Source: Saccharothrix sp. HUAS TT1
GTDB lineage: Bacteria > Actinomycetota > Actinomycetes > Mycobacteriales > Pseudonocardiaceae
Length of the DNA: 64,000 bases
Direction: 5' to 3'
Assembly: GCF_040744945.1 (NCBI RefSeq)
Contig: NZ_CP160453.1
Span: 1,736,001 to 1,800,000 of the forward strand
Part shown: in pieces, positions 44,909 through 52,834 of the stretch
Layout of the letters: the number at the start of each line of letters is the position of its first letter
How positions within the stretch are numbered: position 1 is the stretch's first letter
Position numbers and translations under genes: made by a program
Notes under the pieces: generated by a model
The model's input: only the letters and a program-made list of their open reading frames with translations
Told to the model about the DNA's origin: nothing
Databases searched by the model: none

Positions 44909-45544
44909 TCACCCGACGACGCGCTTGAGGTGGGCCGAGGTGTGCGGCTGGAGCGGTTGGCCGACCATGGCCCGCTCCTCGACGTACGCCAGGTCGCCGT
45001 TGTTGACGATGCCGTACAGCCGCTGCGCCCCGGTGACCTCCTTGGCGGTCGCCGTGCGCACCACCGCGTCCGTGGAGATCTCCCACGACGTCTGGGTGCG
45101 CGGCTTGCCGTAGTACAGCTCCACGATCCCGGTGTTGTGCGTGAGCAGCACCTCGATCGTGTCGTCGGCCTGCGGGCGCCAGAAACCGGTCTCGCGCGCC
45201 GCCTGCCGGATCACGCCGCCGTCCTCGTCCAGCAGCCACGCGCGGGCCTCGTAGTAGAGGAACGGCCTGCCGTCGTGCGCGAACGTGATCTGCTGCCCGT
45301 AGCGGAACGGGCCGTCGATCGTCGGGTACACGACCTCGCCCTCGCCGCGCCACACGCCGACCAGCGGCAGCAGCGCCAGGCACGCGTCGTGCAGCGACGG
45401 GCCGGAGCGCAGGTTCGCGGTGTCCGCCGGGATCGGCAGGTCGTCGAACTGCGGCAGGTTGCGCGCACCGGTCACCGAGGCGCGCGAAGCGGCGGCCTGC
45501 ACGGCCGCGTCACCACTGCCCGGAACGGGCTCGTTGTCGCTCAC
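44909..45544 (-). CDS. Nitrobindin-like FABP/DUF1794 family protein
   Basis: 211 residues from GTG 45542-45544. Residues about 55-211 form the ten-stranded beta-barrel of the family: [20 protein letters not shown] (the GxWxGxG signature), then [20 protein letters not shown]. The C-terminal [12 protein letters not shown] supplies the proximal heme His seen in nitrobindins. Suggested roles are nitrite/NO or peroxynitrite chemistry on ferric heme. Homologue of Rv0813c in the same neighbourhood. An N-terminal extension of about 45 residues is low-complexity. Its start overlaps the tiny membrane gene. Confidence 0.88.
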   Translation of the reverse strand: MSDNEPVPGSGDAAVQAAASRASVTGARNLPQFDDLPIPADTANLRSGPSLHDACLALLPLVGVWRGEGEVVYPTIDGPFRYGQQITFAHDGRPFLYYEARAWLLDEDGGVIRQAARETGFWRPQADDTIEVLLTHNTGIVELYYGKPRTQTSWEISTDAVVRTATAKEVTGAQRLYGIVNNGDLAYVEERAMVGQPLQPHTSAHLKRVVG

Positions 45545-45639
45545 CGCTGGTCGGAGAACAGGCGGTACACCACGTACCCGGCGAACCACACGACCAGCAG
45601 GGACACGAGGACCAGCAGTCCTGTGAAGAAGTGTTCCAC
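45541..45639 (-). CDS. 32-residue single-pass membrane protein
   Basis: GTG at 45637-45639 to TGA at 45541-45543. The peptide is almost all one transmembrane helix ([20 protein letters not shown]) with a short basic/polar end (YRLFSDQR). Its stop overlaps the nitrobindin-like start as GTGA, a coupling arrangement that supports real translation. Too short for ordinary gene calls. Function unknown; it could localise or regulate the nitrobindin-like protein. Confidence 0.65.
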   Translation of the reverse strand: MEHFFTGLLVLVSLLVVWFAGYVVYRLFSDQR

Positions 45640-45669
45640 CCGGCCAGTTTAGGCACTCGACCCGGGAAG

Positions 45670-45707
45670 TCGCCGACCCCGGTGGCGAACGCCACCGGGG
45701 TCGGCGA
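45670..45707. terminator. 17-bp perfect hairpin after the DUF1416 gene
   Basis: TCGCCGACCCCGGTGGC at 45670-45686, loop GAAC, exact complement at 45691-45707. It closes the leftward sulfur-transfer operon and insulates the small membrane/nitrobindin genes behind it. Confidence 0.88.
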
Positions 45708-45755
45708 GGGGGTGGCGCCGGGTCGAGCCCGTGCGCCCCCGTGTCCTAGGGCCGC

Positions 45756-46058
45756 TCAGGCCACCGCGACCTCGACCGGGTGCACGCCCGGGCCCTCCGC
45801 GCTGACCGACGCCTGCCCGTTGCCGGACCGGTGCAGCGCGCGGATCGTCCACGTGCCCGGCGCGGCGTAGAACCGGAAGTCACCGTCGACCGACGAGACG
45901 ACCTCGGCGGTGAACTCGCCCGAGGCGTCCAGCAGGCGGACGAACGCGCCGCCCACCGGGGCGCCCGCCGAGCGCACCTTGCCGGTCAGCACGACCTCGT
46001 TCGCACCGACCTGGACGTCCACGCCCTGCTGGGGCGCGCCGCAACCGTCCAAGCTCAT
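45756..46058 (-). CDS. DUF1416 (SseC-type) protein
   Basis: 100 residues from ATG 46056-46058. CGAPQQGVDVQVGANEVVLT is the typical SseC start; the remainder is a Cna-B/transthyretin-like beta-sandwich (DGDFRFYAAPGTWTIRALHR). Always paired with the thiosulfate sulfurtransferase gene in mycobacteria (sseC2-cysA2); here the gap is 2 bases. Role in sulfur transfer is known only by association. Confidence 0.92.
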   Translation of the reverse strand: MSLDGCGAPQQGVDVQVGANEVVLTGKVRSAGAPVGGAFVRLLDASGEFTAEVVSSVDGDFRFYAAPGTWTIRALHRSGNGQASVSAEGPGVHPVEVAVA

Positions 46059-46060
46059 GA

Positions 46061-46906
46061 TCAGCCCTCCTTGCCGCTGCCGAGCTCGATCGGCACGCCG
46101 ATCAGCGAGCCGTACTCGGTCCAGGAACCGTCGTAGTTCTTCACGTCCTCGTGGCCCAGCAGCTCGTGCAGCGCGAACCACGTGTGCGACGAGCGCTCGC
46201 CGATGCGGCAGTAGGCGATCGTCTTGCGCGAGCCGTCGAACCCGGCCGCGCCGTAGATCTCGGCCAGCTCCTCGTTCGACTTGAACGTGCCGTCCTCGTT
46301 GGCCGCCTTGCTCCACGGCACGTTGATCGCGCTCGGGATGTGGCCGCCGCGCTGCGCCTGCTCCTGCGGGAGGTGCGCGGGCGCCAGCAGCTTGCCGGAG
46401 AACTCGTCGGGCGAGCGCACGTCGACCAGGTTCTTGTTGCCGATCGCGTCGACCACCTCGTCGCGGAACGCCCGGATCGCCAGGTCCTGCTCCTGCGCGG
46501 TGTAGGTCGTGGTCGGGCGGTCGACCTGCTCCTTGTCCAGCGGGCGGCCGTCCAGCTCCCACTTCTTGCGGCCGCCGTCGAGCAGCTTGACGGCGTGGTG
46601 GCCGTACAGCTTGAAGTACCAGTAGGCGTAGGCGGCGAACCAGTTGTTGTTGCCGCCGTAGAGGATGACCGTGTCGTCGTTGGCGATGCCCTTGGCGGAC
46701 AGCAGCTTCTCGAAGCCCGCGCGGTCCACGAAGTCGCGCCGCACCGGGTCCTGGAGCTCGGTCCTCCAGTCGATCCTCACCGCGCCCGGGATGTGACCCC
46801 CTTCGTAGGCGGTGGTGTCCTCGTCCACCTCCACGAAGACCACGCCGGGCGCGGTCAGGTTCTCCTCGGACCAAGCGGCCGAGACCAGGACGTCTTCACG
46901 GCTCAT
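46061..46906 (-). CDS. cysA2: Thiosulfate sulfurtransferase (rhodanese)
   Basis: 281 residues, two rhodanese domains. The inactive first domain has HIPGAVRIDWRTELQDPVRR; the active Cys233 is in YCRIGERSSHTW, the CRIGERS loop of mycobacterial CysA2/CysA3. Transfers sulfane sulfur from thiosulfate to thiols or sulfur-carrier proteins. Operon order DUF4395, this gene, DUF1416 follows the mycobacterial arrangement, preceded by a Cys-codon leader peptide. Confidence 0.95.
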   Translation of the reverse strand: MSREDVLVSAAWSEENLTAPGVVFVEVDEDTTAYEGGHIPGAVRIDWRTELQDPVRRDFVDRAGFEKLLSAKGIANDDTVILYGGNNNWFAAYAYWYFKLYGHHAVKLLDGGRKKWELDGRPLDKEQVDRPTTTYTAQEQDLAIRAFRDEVVDAIGNKNLVDVRSPDEFSGKLLAPAHLPQEQAQRGGHIPSAINVPWSKAANEDGTFKSNEELAEIYGAAGFDGSRKTIAYCRIGERSSHTWFALHELLGHEDVKNYDGSWTEYGSLIGVPIELGSGKEG

Positions 46907-46944
46907 CGAGCTGCTCCCAATTCTTCGTTCGTACTGCGACGGTG

Positions 46945-47382
46945 TCACTGTGGTCGGGCGAGGGCGGGCGCGTAGCGGCGCAGGAGCAGGAACACCTCGC
47001 AGCCGACGCACAGGCCGAGCGCGGCGTTGAGCAGCGCGGCGACCAGCGCGGCGGACGTGGCGACGACCCCGAGCGCGGTGAGGCCGGTGGCGTACCCGAT
47101 CGTGCCGACCAGGGCGAAGACGAACCCGACGCCCTGCGCGAACCGCAGCGGGGCGGCTTCCTCGCGCTCGGCGGTCGGCCTGATCCTCGGCTGCACGGCG
47201 AACCGGTAGACGTGACCCCACGGGTTGAGCTTGAGCGAGATGAACGCGCACATCCCGAACAGCACCGTCTGCGCGGCCAGCAGCCGCCACGACCCGGTCA
47301 GCAGGACGACCGCCAGGATGCTGGTGGTGATCCAGGCGCTGAACCGGGGACCGCGCGGGTCCACGGGGGCATCTCTCGGCAC
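46945..47382 (-). CDS. DUF4395 membrane protein
   Basis: 145 residues from GTG 47380-47382, with AGGAGG just upstream. Four hydrophobic helices (WITTSILAVVLLTGSWRLLA; VGFVFALVGTIGYATGLTAL). LCVGCEVFLLLRRY near the C-terminus has a membrane-edge Cys pair, suggesting redox or sulfur handling. LKLNPWGHVYRFAVQPR is a family block. Function unproved; its place between a thioredoxin and a rhodanese supports sulfur metabolism. Confidence 0.88.
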   Translation of the reverse strand: MPRDAPVDPRGPRFSAWITTSILAVVLLTGSWRLLAAQTVLFGMCAFISLKLNPWGHVYRFAVQPRIRPTAEREEAAPLRFAQGVGFVFALVGTIGYATGLTALGVVATSAALVAALLNAALGLCVGCEVFLLLRRYAPALARPQ

Positions 47383-47485
47383 GGCGACCTCCTGACGGTG
47401 GACAAGACTGGCAGTCCGTATCAGGCGGTCTAGGGGCAGGCGCACGCACCCGTCAAGGGTGCGCGGGCCGCCGGGGACCGCCCGG

Positions 47486-47563
47486 TCAGCGCGCCGCGCG
47501 ACACAGGCTGCTGCGCACGCGGCACAGGTCCACCGCGAGTCGCTTGGTCAGCACCGTGGTCAT
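47486..47563 (-). CDS. Cys-containing leader peptide (Ms5788A-like) of the sulfur operon
   Basis: 25 codons from ATG 47561-47563 to TGA 47486-47488. The peptide begins MTTVLTKRLAVDLC and continues with RVRSSLCRAAR; VDLC and SLC match the actinobacterial Cys-rich leader peptides known upstream of cysA2-type operons. In mycobacteria such peptides act as cysteine-responsive attenuators. The downstream leader (47383-47485) contains CGCACCC-GTCAA-GGGTGCG (about 47443-47461), a candidate attenuator stem. Regulation here is inferred from that precedent. Confidence 0.8.
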   Translation of the reverse strand: MTTVLTKRLAVDLCRVRSSLCRAAR

Positions 47564-47629
47564 GCGTTCGAGGGTAGCCGGTCGTCCCTGGTGCCGGGAG
47601 TGGTGTCCAATTGGTGGGAGTTCCCAGCT

Positions 47630-48055
47630 TCACCCGATCGGGTTAGGCAGGTGTGCGCGCAAAGCCGCAATAAGCGTGTCCGCCCTGGGGACGCCGCCGA
47701 CCCGCAGCAGCTCGCCGCCGGACCGGTCGAACGCCAGCGTCGTCGGCGCCCGCAGCACCCCGAGGTCGGCCGCCACCCCCGGCAGGTCGGTCACGTCCAG
47801 CTCGACGTGCCGCAGCCCGTCGGTGCGGGCGGCGAGGTCCGCGAGCAGCGACCTGGTCTGCCGGCAGGTCGCGCAGAACGCCGTGGACACCTGCACCAGC
47901 GTCACCGGCGCGTCCGGGTCGAGCAGGTCGCGCACCGGCGCGGGCAGGGCGCCGCGCGGCCTGGCGGCGCGCACCCGGCCGTTCCGCGCGCGCAGCACCA
48001 GGCCGATCGCGGCGACCACCGCCACCGCGCCGAGCAGCGCCCACACGCCGGTCAT
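47630..48055 (-). CDS. Membrane-anchored thioredoxin-like protein (ThiX)
   Basis: 141 residues. N-terminal transmembrane helix (VWALLGAVAVVAAIGLVLRA), then a thioredoxin fold with active site Cys61-Ala-Thr-Cys64 (STAFCATCRQTRSLL) and the cis-Pro region LRAPTTLAFDRSGG. CATC differs from the usual CGPC. Corresponds to Rv0816c. Start abuts the lmeA stop exactly, so the two are coupled. Confidence 0.9.
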   Translation of the reverse strand: MTGVWALLGAVAVVAAIGLVLRARNGRVRAARPRGALPAPVRDLLDPDAPVTLVQVSTAFCATCRQTRSLLADLAARTDGLRHVELDVTDLPGVAADLGVLRAPTTLAFDRSGGELLRVGGVPRADTLIAALRAHLPNPIG

Positions 48056-48853
48056 CTAGTTGCCGTCCAGGGGGATGTCGTGGACGGCGCCCTCCACGGT
48101 GAACGCGCCGCTCTCCACCCGGACCGCCGTCGGCGTCACGGTGAACGGCAGCGTGCCGGGGTCGATGGTCACGCTCAGCGCCTCGCGCACCACGCCGAGC
48201 ACCGCGTCCAGCCCGTCCAGCGACAGGTCGTCCAGCTCGACGTCGTTCATCGCGATCACCACCTGGCCGTCGACCAGCGACACCGTGCCGTACGCGGTGA
48301 TCCGGATGCTGCGGCCGGCGACCTTCGTGTTGCCGGACAGCTTCACCGCGGCGACGGTCGGGTCGGCGGCCTGGCCCGCGGCGGGCTCGGCGCGGGTGTC
48401 CGGCTCGATCGCCATGTCGGTGAACGGCGTGACCTGGTTGACCACCCGGTTCAGGTCGTTCGCCTTGATCTTGACGCTGCCCTGCACCTCGTCGATCTTC
48501 GCGCCGCGGGTGTTGCCGGCCAGCAGGTCCGACAGGCCGATCCGGGTGTGCCGCAGGTTCGCCCGGATCTCCAGGTCGCGCAGCTGGTCGCGGACGGGCA
48601 CGCCGGTGGCGCTGATCTCGATGTCCCGGTAGTCGCCGCCGACGGCCTGGGTGATGAACGGGAAGCCGTTGATCCGGACCGACGGGTCCTCGTTCAGCAT
48701 GAACTTCTCGCGCATCTTCTGCGCCACCTGGTACTCGCCCGCGGCGGCCAGCCCGAAGTCGGCCGCGACCAGCAGCGCGAGCAGCACGAGCGCGGCGATG
48801 ATCAGCTTGCGGCCGCGGGCCGGTCGGCGGCGCTTGGTCTCGGTGGCGGTCAT
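48056..48853 (-). CDS. lmeA: LmeA-like phospholipid-binding protein (DUF2993)
   Basis: 265 residues from ATG 48851-48853. Basic N-terminus, one membrane/signal helix (LIIAALVLLALLVAADFGLA), then the DUF2993 tubular lipid-binding fold with INGFPFITQAVGGDYRDIEI. The mycobacterial homologue (Rv0817c, LmeA) binds phospholipid in the periplasm and supports mannan elongation. In this organism a cell-envelope role is likely but unproved. Coupled on both sides (ATGA with the hydrolase; direct abutment with thioredoxin). Confidence 0.88.
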   Translation of the reverse strand: MTATETKRRRPARGRKLIIAALVLLALLVAADFGLAAAGEYQVAQKMREKFMLNEDPSVRINGFPFITQAVGGDYRDIEISATGVPVRDQLRDLEIRANLRHTRIGLSDLLAGNTRGAKIDEVQGSVKIKANDLNRVVNQVTPFTDMAIEPDTRAEPAAGQAADPTVAAVKLSGNTKVAGRSIRITAYGTVSLVDGQVVIAMNDVELDDLSLDGLDAVLGVVREALSVTIDPGTLPFTVTPTAVRVESGAFTVEGAVHDIPLDGN

Positions 48854-49638
48854 CGCCTGTCCCCTGTCCGGTGGGTGGTGCGGTGCTCGGCGCCCGCCTG
48901 CCGGGAGCGCCCGTCCTGCCGGGAGTGCTCGTCCAGCCACGTCGCGATCCGGTCTACCAGAGCGGGCGTCATCGCCGACTCGGCGTGCCGGAAGCCCGGC
49001 TCCAGCCACAGCCGGGCGTCGCCGCCGGCGGCCCGGTGCAGCGCGACGGCGTGCGCGGGCCCGAAGTAGTGGTCCTGCTCGCCGTGCACGATGAGCAGCG
49101 GGGTCGGCGCGATGCGGTGCACCACCTCCAGCGGGCTCTCCGGCGCGATCCGCCACGGCGGTCCCAGGCGGACGCCGAGCGCGCGGGCGGCGAGCCTGCC
49201 GTGCGGCTGTTCGAGCAGCCAGTGGACCCGGCGCATCGCGACCGTGTCGCGCACCCACCAGCGCGAGGGCGCGCTGACCGCCGCCACCGCGTCCGGCCGG
49301 TCCTCGTGCAGGCCCGCGTGGCGCAGCGCGATGGAGGCGCCCATGGAGAACCCGACCGTCACCACCCGGCGGTACCCGAGGTCGCGGGCGAGCGAAACAC
49401 CGGCCGCCAGGTCGTGCACCTCGTCGCCGCCGACCGACGACCGCCCGCCGGAGCGGCCGTGGCCGCGGAAGTCCAGCGCGACCACCCCGCCGTGCCGCGC
49501 GAACCGCCGCAGCACCCGTGCGACGAACGGCTTGCGGACGTGGTTGGTGAAGCCGTGGCCCACGACGAACGCGAGGTCCGTCGTGGCCGGCGCCGACCTC
49601 ACGTGCACGCCGTGCAGGAGGACAGCGTCGTGTGACAT
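48850..49638 (-). CDS. Alpha/beta hydrolase
   Basis: 262 residues from ATG 49636-49638. Oxyanion strand FVVGHGFTNH, nucleophile elbow TVGFSMGASIALRHAG (Ser in GFSMG), Asp region LLIVHGEQDHYF and His in PGFRHAESAMTP complete the triad. C-terminus is a basic, disordered tail. Short-chain esterase or lipase by fold; substrate unknown. First gene of the leftward lmeA-thioredoxin unit, divergent from glnR. Confidence 0.88.
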   Translation of the reverse strand: MSHDAVLLHGVHVRSAPATTDLAFVVGHGFTNHVRKPFVARVLRRFARHGGVVALDFRGHGRSGGRSSVGGDEVHDLAAGVSLARDLGYRRVVTVGFSMGASIALRHAGLHEDRPDAVAAVSAPSRWWVRDTVAMRRVHWLLEQPHGRLAARALGVRLGPPWRIAPESPLEVVHRIAPTPLLIVHGEQDHYFGPAHAVALHRAAGGDARLWLEPGFRHAESAMTPALVDRIATWLDEHSRQDGRSRQAGAEHRTTHRTGDRR

Positions 49639-49640
49639 GC

Positions 49641-49677
49641 GTGTAACACGCGTGACGCTTGTGGAAACAACTGTGAC
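49641..49677. promoter_or_regulatory. Candidate GlnR-box-like repeats in the glnR promoter region
   Basis: GTAACACGCGTGACGC and GTGACGCTTGTGGAAAC resemble imperfect GTNAC-N6-GAAAC half-site arrangements, lying in the 175-base gap between the divergent hydrolase and glnR. Spacing of the second pair is one base off consensus. Autoregulation of glnR is therefore only a suggestion. Confidence 0.3.
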
Positions 49678-49813
49678 CCTGACCTGCTGACCTGGGTCTT
49701 TCGTGCCGTGCACCGGTATCGTCTCCGTCATCCGCAGGCAACGGGGCCCGGTCACCGTACTTCGCCTGTGCTTGGTCGGTGACCACGCACCGGCCGAACG
49801 AGAGGGCGCCGCG

Positions 49814-50569
49814 ATGAGCATCGACGTGCTGCTGCTGACCACCGACCCCGATCCGGAGGCGGTGCTGCCCGCGCTGTCGCTCCTCCCGCACGAGGTCCGG
49901 CCGCTCCGGCCGGAGGTCTCCGCGCTGCTGGAAGCCGGTCCCCACGACATCGTCCTGGTCGACGCCAGGACAGACCTGGCCGCCGCCCGCGGCCTGTGCC
50001 GGCTGCTCGACTCCAGCGGCGTCGACGTGCCCGTGGTGGCCGTCGTCACCGAGGGCGGCCTGGTCGCGGTCAACTCCGACTGGAGCGTGGACGAGATCCT
50101 GCTGCCCACCTCCGGCCCGGCCGAGGTGGACGCCCGCCTGCGCCTGGTGCGCTCCCGCCGCGGCGCCACCCAGCCCGGCGGCGACGGCTCGCTGCAGCTC
50201 GGCGAGCTGGTCATCGACGAGGCCACCTACACCGCCCGCCTCCGCGGCCGCCCGCTCGACCTCACCTACAAGGAGTTCGAGCTGCTGAAGTACCTGGCCC
50301 AGCACGCGGGCCGGGTCTTCACCCGCGCGCAGCTGCTCCAGGAGGTGTGGGGCTACGACTTCTTCGGCGGCACCCGGACGGTGGACGTGCACGTCCGGCG
50401 CCTGCGCGCCAAGCTCGGCCCCGAGCACGAGTCCCTGATCGGCACCGTGCGCAACGTGGGCTACAAGTTCGTCCGCCCCCCGCGCCCCGGTGGCGCCCGC
50501 CGCGTGGACCACGTGGTGGACGCGGCGGAGACCAACGTCGACGAGGCCGAGCTGATCTTCCGGGCCTGA
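49814..50569 (+). CDS. glnR: Nitrogen response regulator GlnR
   Basis: 251 residues from ATG 49814 (the frame is open to 49703, but that stretch is promoter). OmpR-type atypical receiver with Asp50 ([11 protein letters not shown]) and [20 protein letters not shown], then a winged helix with [60 protein letters not shown], almost letter-perfect for actinobacterial GlnR. It controls nitrogen assimilation genes and in several species also sugar transport. No partner kinase nearby, as expected for this orphan regulator. Homologue of Rv0818. Confidence 0.95.
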   Translation: MSIDVLLLTTDPDPEAVLPALSLLPHEVRPLRPEVSALLEAGPHDIVLVDARTDLAAARGLCRLLDSSGVDVPVVAVVTEGGLVAVNSDWSVDEILLPTSGPAEVDARLRLVRSRRGATQPGGDGSLQLGELVIDEATYTARLRGRPLDLTYKEFELLKYLAQHAGRVFTRAQLLQEVWGYDFFGGTRTVDVHVRRLRAKLGPEHESLIGTVRNVGYKFVRPPRPGGARRVDHVVDAAETNVDEAELIFRA

Positions 50570-50607
50570 GCCACCCGGAGGCGGCGGTCCCCGAGTAGGT
50601 TTCCGGC

Positions 50608-51486
50608 GTGGAACTGAGCTGGTTCGAGGAGCTGTCCCCCGAGCAGGCCGCCGAGATCTCCGGCCTGCTCGACGCCGCCCAGACCGTCGACGGCGTCGCA
50701 CCCGTCGGCGAAGCCGTGGTGCTCCGCCTCCGCCCCGGCGCGCGGGGCAGCAGGCACCTGCTCGCCCGCGCGGGCGAGACCCTGGCCGGCTACCTGCACC
50801 TGGACGTGTTCGGCGACTCCGACGGCAACGAGGTGGCCGAGCTGGCCGTGCACCCCGACCACCGCCGCCGCGGCGTCGGCGCCGCCCTGGTCGGGGCGCT
50901 GGCCGACCGCCCCAAGCCGGTCCGGGTCTGGTCGCACGGCGGCCACCCCGGCGCCGGGGCGCTGGCCGCGCGGCTCGGCTACCGCGAGGTCCGCGAGCTG
51001 CTGCGGCTGCGCCGCCCGCTCGACGCCGACCTGCCCGAGCCCGTCCTGCCCGACGGCGTCGCGCTGCGCCCGTTCGTGCCCGGCCGGGACGAGGCCGCCG
51101 TGGTCTACGTCAACCACCGCGCGTTCGCCTGGCACCCCGAGCAGAGCGCGATGAGCATCGAGGACGTGCGGCAGAAGGAGGAGCAGCCCTGGTTCGACCC
51201 GGCCGGCTTCCTGCTCGCGGTCGACCGGGACGAGCGGCTGCTCGGCTTCCACTGGACCAAGGCGCACACCGCCGAGCTGGGCGAGGTCTACGTCGTCGGC
51301 GTCGACCCGGACGCGCAGGGCGGCGGCCTCGGCAAGGCGATCACCCTCGCCGGGCTCGCGCACCTGCGCGCCACCGGGCTCACCGAGGTGATGCTCTACG
51401 TCGAGTCCGACAACGCCGCGGCACTGGCCGTGTACGAGCGGTTGGGCTTCACCCGGTGGGATTCCGACGTCCAGTACTCCCGGTAG
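50608..51486 (+). CDS. mshD: Mycothiol synthase
   Basis: Acetylates Cys-GlcN-Ins with acetyl-CoA, last step of mycothiol synthesis. 292 residues, two GNAT domains: AELAVHPDHRRRGVGAALVG in the first and VYVVGVDPDAQGGGLGKAIT in the second, active domain; FAWHPEQSAMSIEDV is a MshD landmark. GTG at 50608, 38 bases behind glnR, so likely cotranscribed. Confirms a mycothiol-based redox system. Confidence 0.96.
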   Translation: MELSWFEELSPEQAAEISGLLDAAQTVDGVAPVGEAVVLRLRPGARGSRHLLARAGETLAGYLHLDVFGDSDGNEVAELAVHPDHRRRGVGAALVGALADRPKPVRVWSHGGHPGAGALAARLGYREVRELLRLRRPLDADLPEPVLPDGVALRPFVPGRDEAAVVYVNHRAFAWHPEQSAMSIEDVRQKEEQPWFDPAGFLLAVDRDERLLGFHWTKAHTAELGEVYVVGVDPDAQGGGLGKAITLAGLAHLRATGLTEVMLYVESDNAAALAVYERLGFTRWDSDVQYSR

Positions 51487-51566
51487 TGACAAACCTGTCA
51501 CGCCCTGCAAACGCGCAGGTCACGGGACACCCAAAAGGCGGTGTACTCCGTCACTTCCCGTGTGGT

Positions 51567-51588
51567 GTTCACCCGCCGTTCACCTTCT
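51567..51588 (+). promoter_or_regulatory. PHO-box-like direct repeat upstream of pstS
   Basis: Two 11-base direct repeats, GTTCACCCGCC at 51567-51577 and GTTCACCTTCT at 51578-51588, match the GTTCACC units bound by PhoP in streptomycetes. They lie 91 bases before the pstS start. Induction of pst under phosphate limitation is the expected result. The region also has GTGACA-N4-TGTCAC at 51486-51501, of unknown role. Confidence 0.75.
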
Positions 51589-51678
51589 CCTGGGGGGCCG
51601 TCCACCCTCGCTACCTACCGTCCGTGTCGAGCGGCGGAGGTCTGCCGCGAATCCGCTTCCGCAGCTGGAGGACCTCAG

Positions 51679-52800
51679 GTGAAGACCAAGCGACACGGCG
51701 CCGTACTCGGCCTGATCGCGGCCGGTGCGCTTCTGCTCACCGCGTGTGGCAGCGACAACAACACCGCCGGCACGGGTCCGACGTCGGCGGCGGGCGCCGC
51801 GACGGTCCCCGTCGAGTGCGGCGGCAAGTCGAGGCTGAGCGCAGAGGGCTCTTCGGCGCAGCAGAACGCGATGGCCTCGTTCGTCCAGGCGTACCAGGCC
51901 GCGTGCCCCGGCTCCGACCTCGCCTACAACGCCTCCGGCTCCGGCGCGGGCGTCAAGCAGTTCAACGCGGCCCAGGTCGACTTCGGCGGCTCCGACTCGC
52001 CGCTGTCCGAGAGCAAGGGCGAGGTCGCCGCGGCGGCCGAGCGCTGCGAGGGCAACCCGGCGTGGAACCTGCCGATGGTGTTCGGCCCGGTCGCGCTCGG
52101 CTACAAGCTGGAGGGCGTCACCGACCTGACCCTGACCGGCGAGCTGGCCGCCAAGATCTTCAACGGCGCCATCACGAAGTGGAACGACCCGGCCATCAAG
52201 GCCGTGAACAGCAGCGCGTCGCTGCCGGACAAGGACATCAAGGTCGTCTACCGGTCCGACGAGTCCGGCACCACGGACAACTTCCAGAAGTACCTGACCG
52301 CCGCCTCGAAGGGCGCGTGGACCCAGGGCGACGGCAAGCAGTTCAAGGGCGGTGTCGGCGAGGCCAAGGAGAAGTCCGCCGGCGTCGCGCAGGCCGCCGG
52401 TTCGGTCGACGGCGCCATCACCTACGTCGAGCTGTCGTTCGCGCAGGACAACAAGCTGTCCATCGCCAAGATCGACAACGGCTCCGGCGCGGTCGAGCTG
52501 ACCGACGAGACGGTCGGCAAGGCCATCGACGGCGCCACCATCAAGGGCACGGGCAACGACCTGGTGCTCGACCTGGACTCGATCTACGCCTCCACCACCG
52601 CGGGCGCCTACCCGCTGCTGCTGGCCACCTACGAGATCGTCTGCTCGAAGGGCTACGACGCCGACACCGCGAAGGCCGTCAAGGCGTTCCTCACGGTCGC
52701 GGCGACCAGCGGCCAGGAAGGGCTCGCGGAGGCGGGTTACGCTCCGCTGCCCAAGGCCTTCCAGGACAAGCTGCTGACCGCCATCAAGGCCATCGCCTGA
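51679..52800 (+). CDS. pstS: Phosphate ABC transporter substrate-binding lipoprotein
   Basis: 373 residues from GTG 51679, preceded by TGGAGGACC. Lipobox AAGALLLTACGSD. Phosphate-binding loops are AEGSSAQQNAMASF, YNASGSGAGVKQF, DFGGSDSPL and YRSDESGTTDNFQ. High-affinity phosphate capture outside the membrane. First gene of pstSCAB. Confidence 0.97.
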   Translation: MKTKRHGAVLGLIAAGALLLTACGSDNNTAGTGPTSAAGAATVPVECGGKSRLSAEGSSAQQNAMASFVQAYQAACPGSDLAYNASGSGAGVKQFNAAQVDFGGSDSPLSESKGEVAAAAERCEGNPAWNLPMVFGPVALGYKLEGVTDLTLTGELAAKIFNGAITKWNDPAIKAVNSSASLPDKDIKVVYRSDESGTTDNFQKYLTAASKGAWTQGDGKQFKGGVGEAKEKSAGVAQAAGSVDGAITYVELSFAQDNKLSIAKIDNGSGAVELTDETVGKAIDGATIKGTGNDLVLDLDSIYASTTAGAYPLLLATYEIVCSKGYDADTAKAVKAFLTVAATSGQEGLAEAGYAPLPKAFQDKLLTAIKAIA

Positions 52801-52834
52801 TCAGGCCGGCACACTTCCCGGGAACGCCATCGCG

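Noticed and set aside
47459..49069. 536-codon + strand frame opposite thioredoxin and lmeA
   Set aside because: Shadow frame; the opposite strand has clear thioredoxin, DUF2993 and hydrolase motifs.
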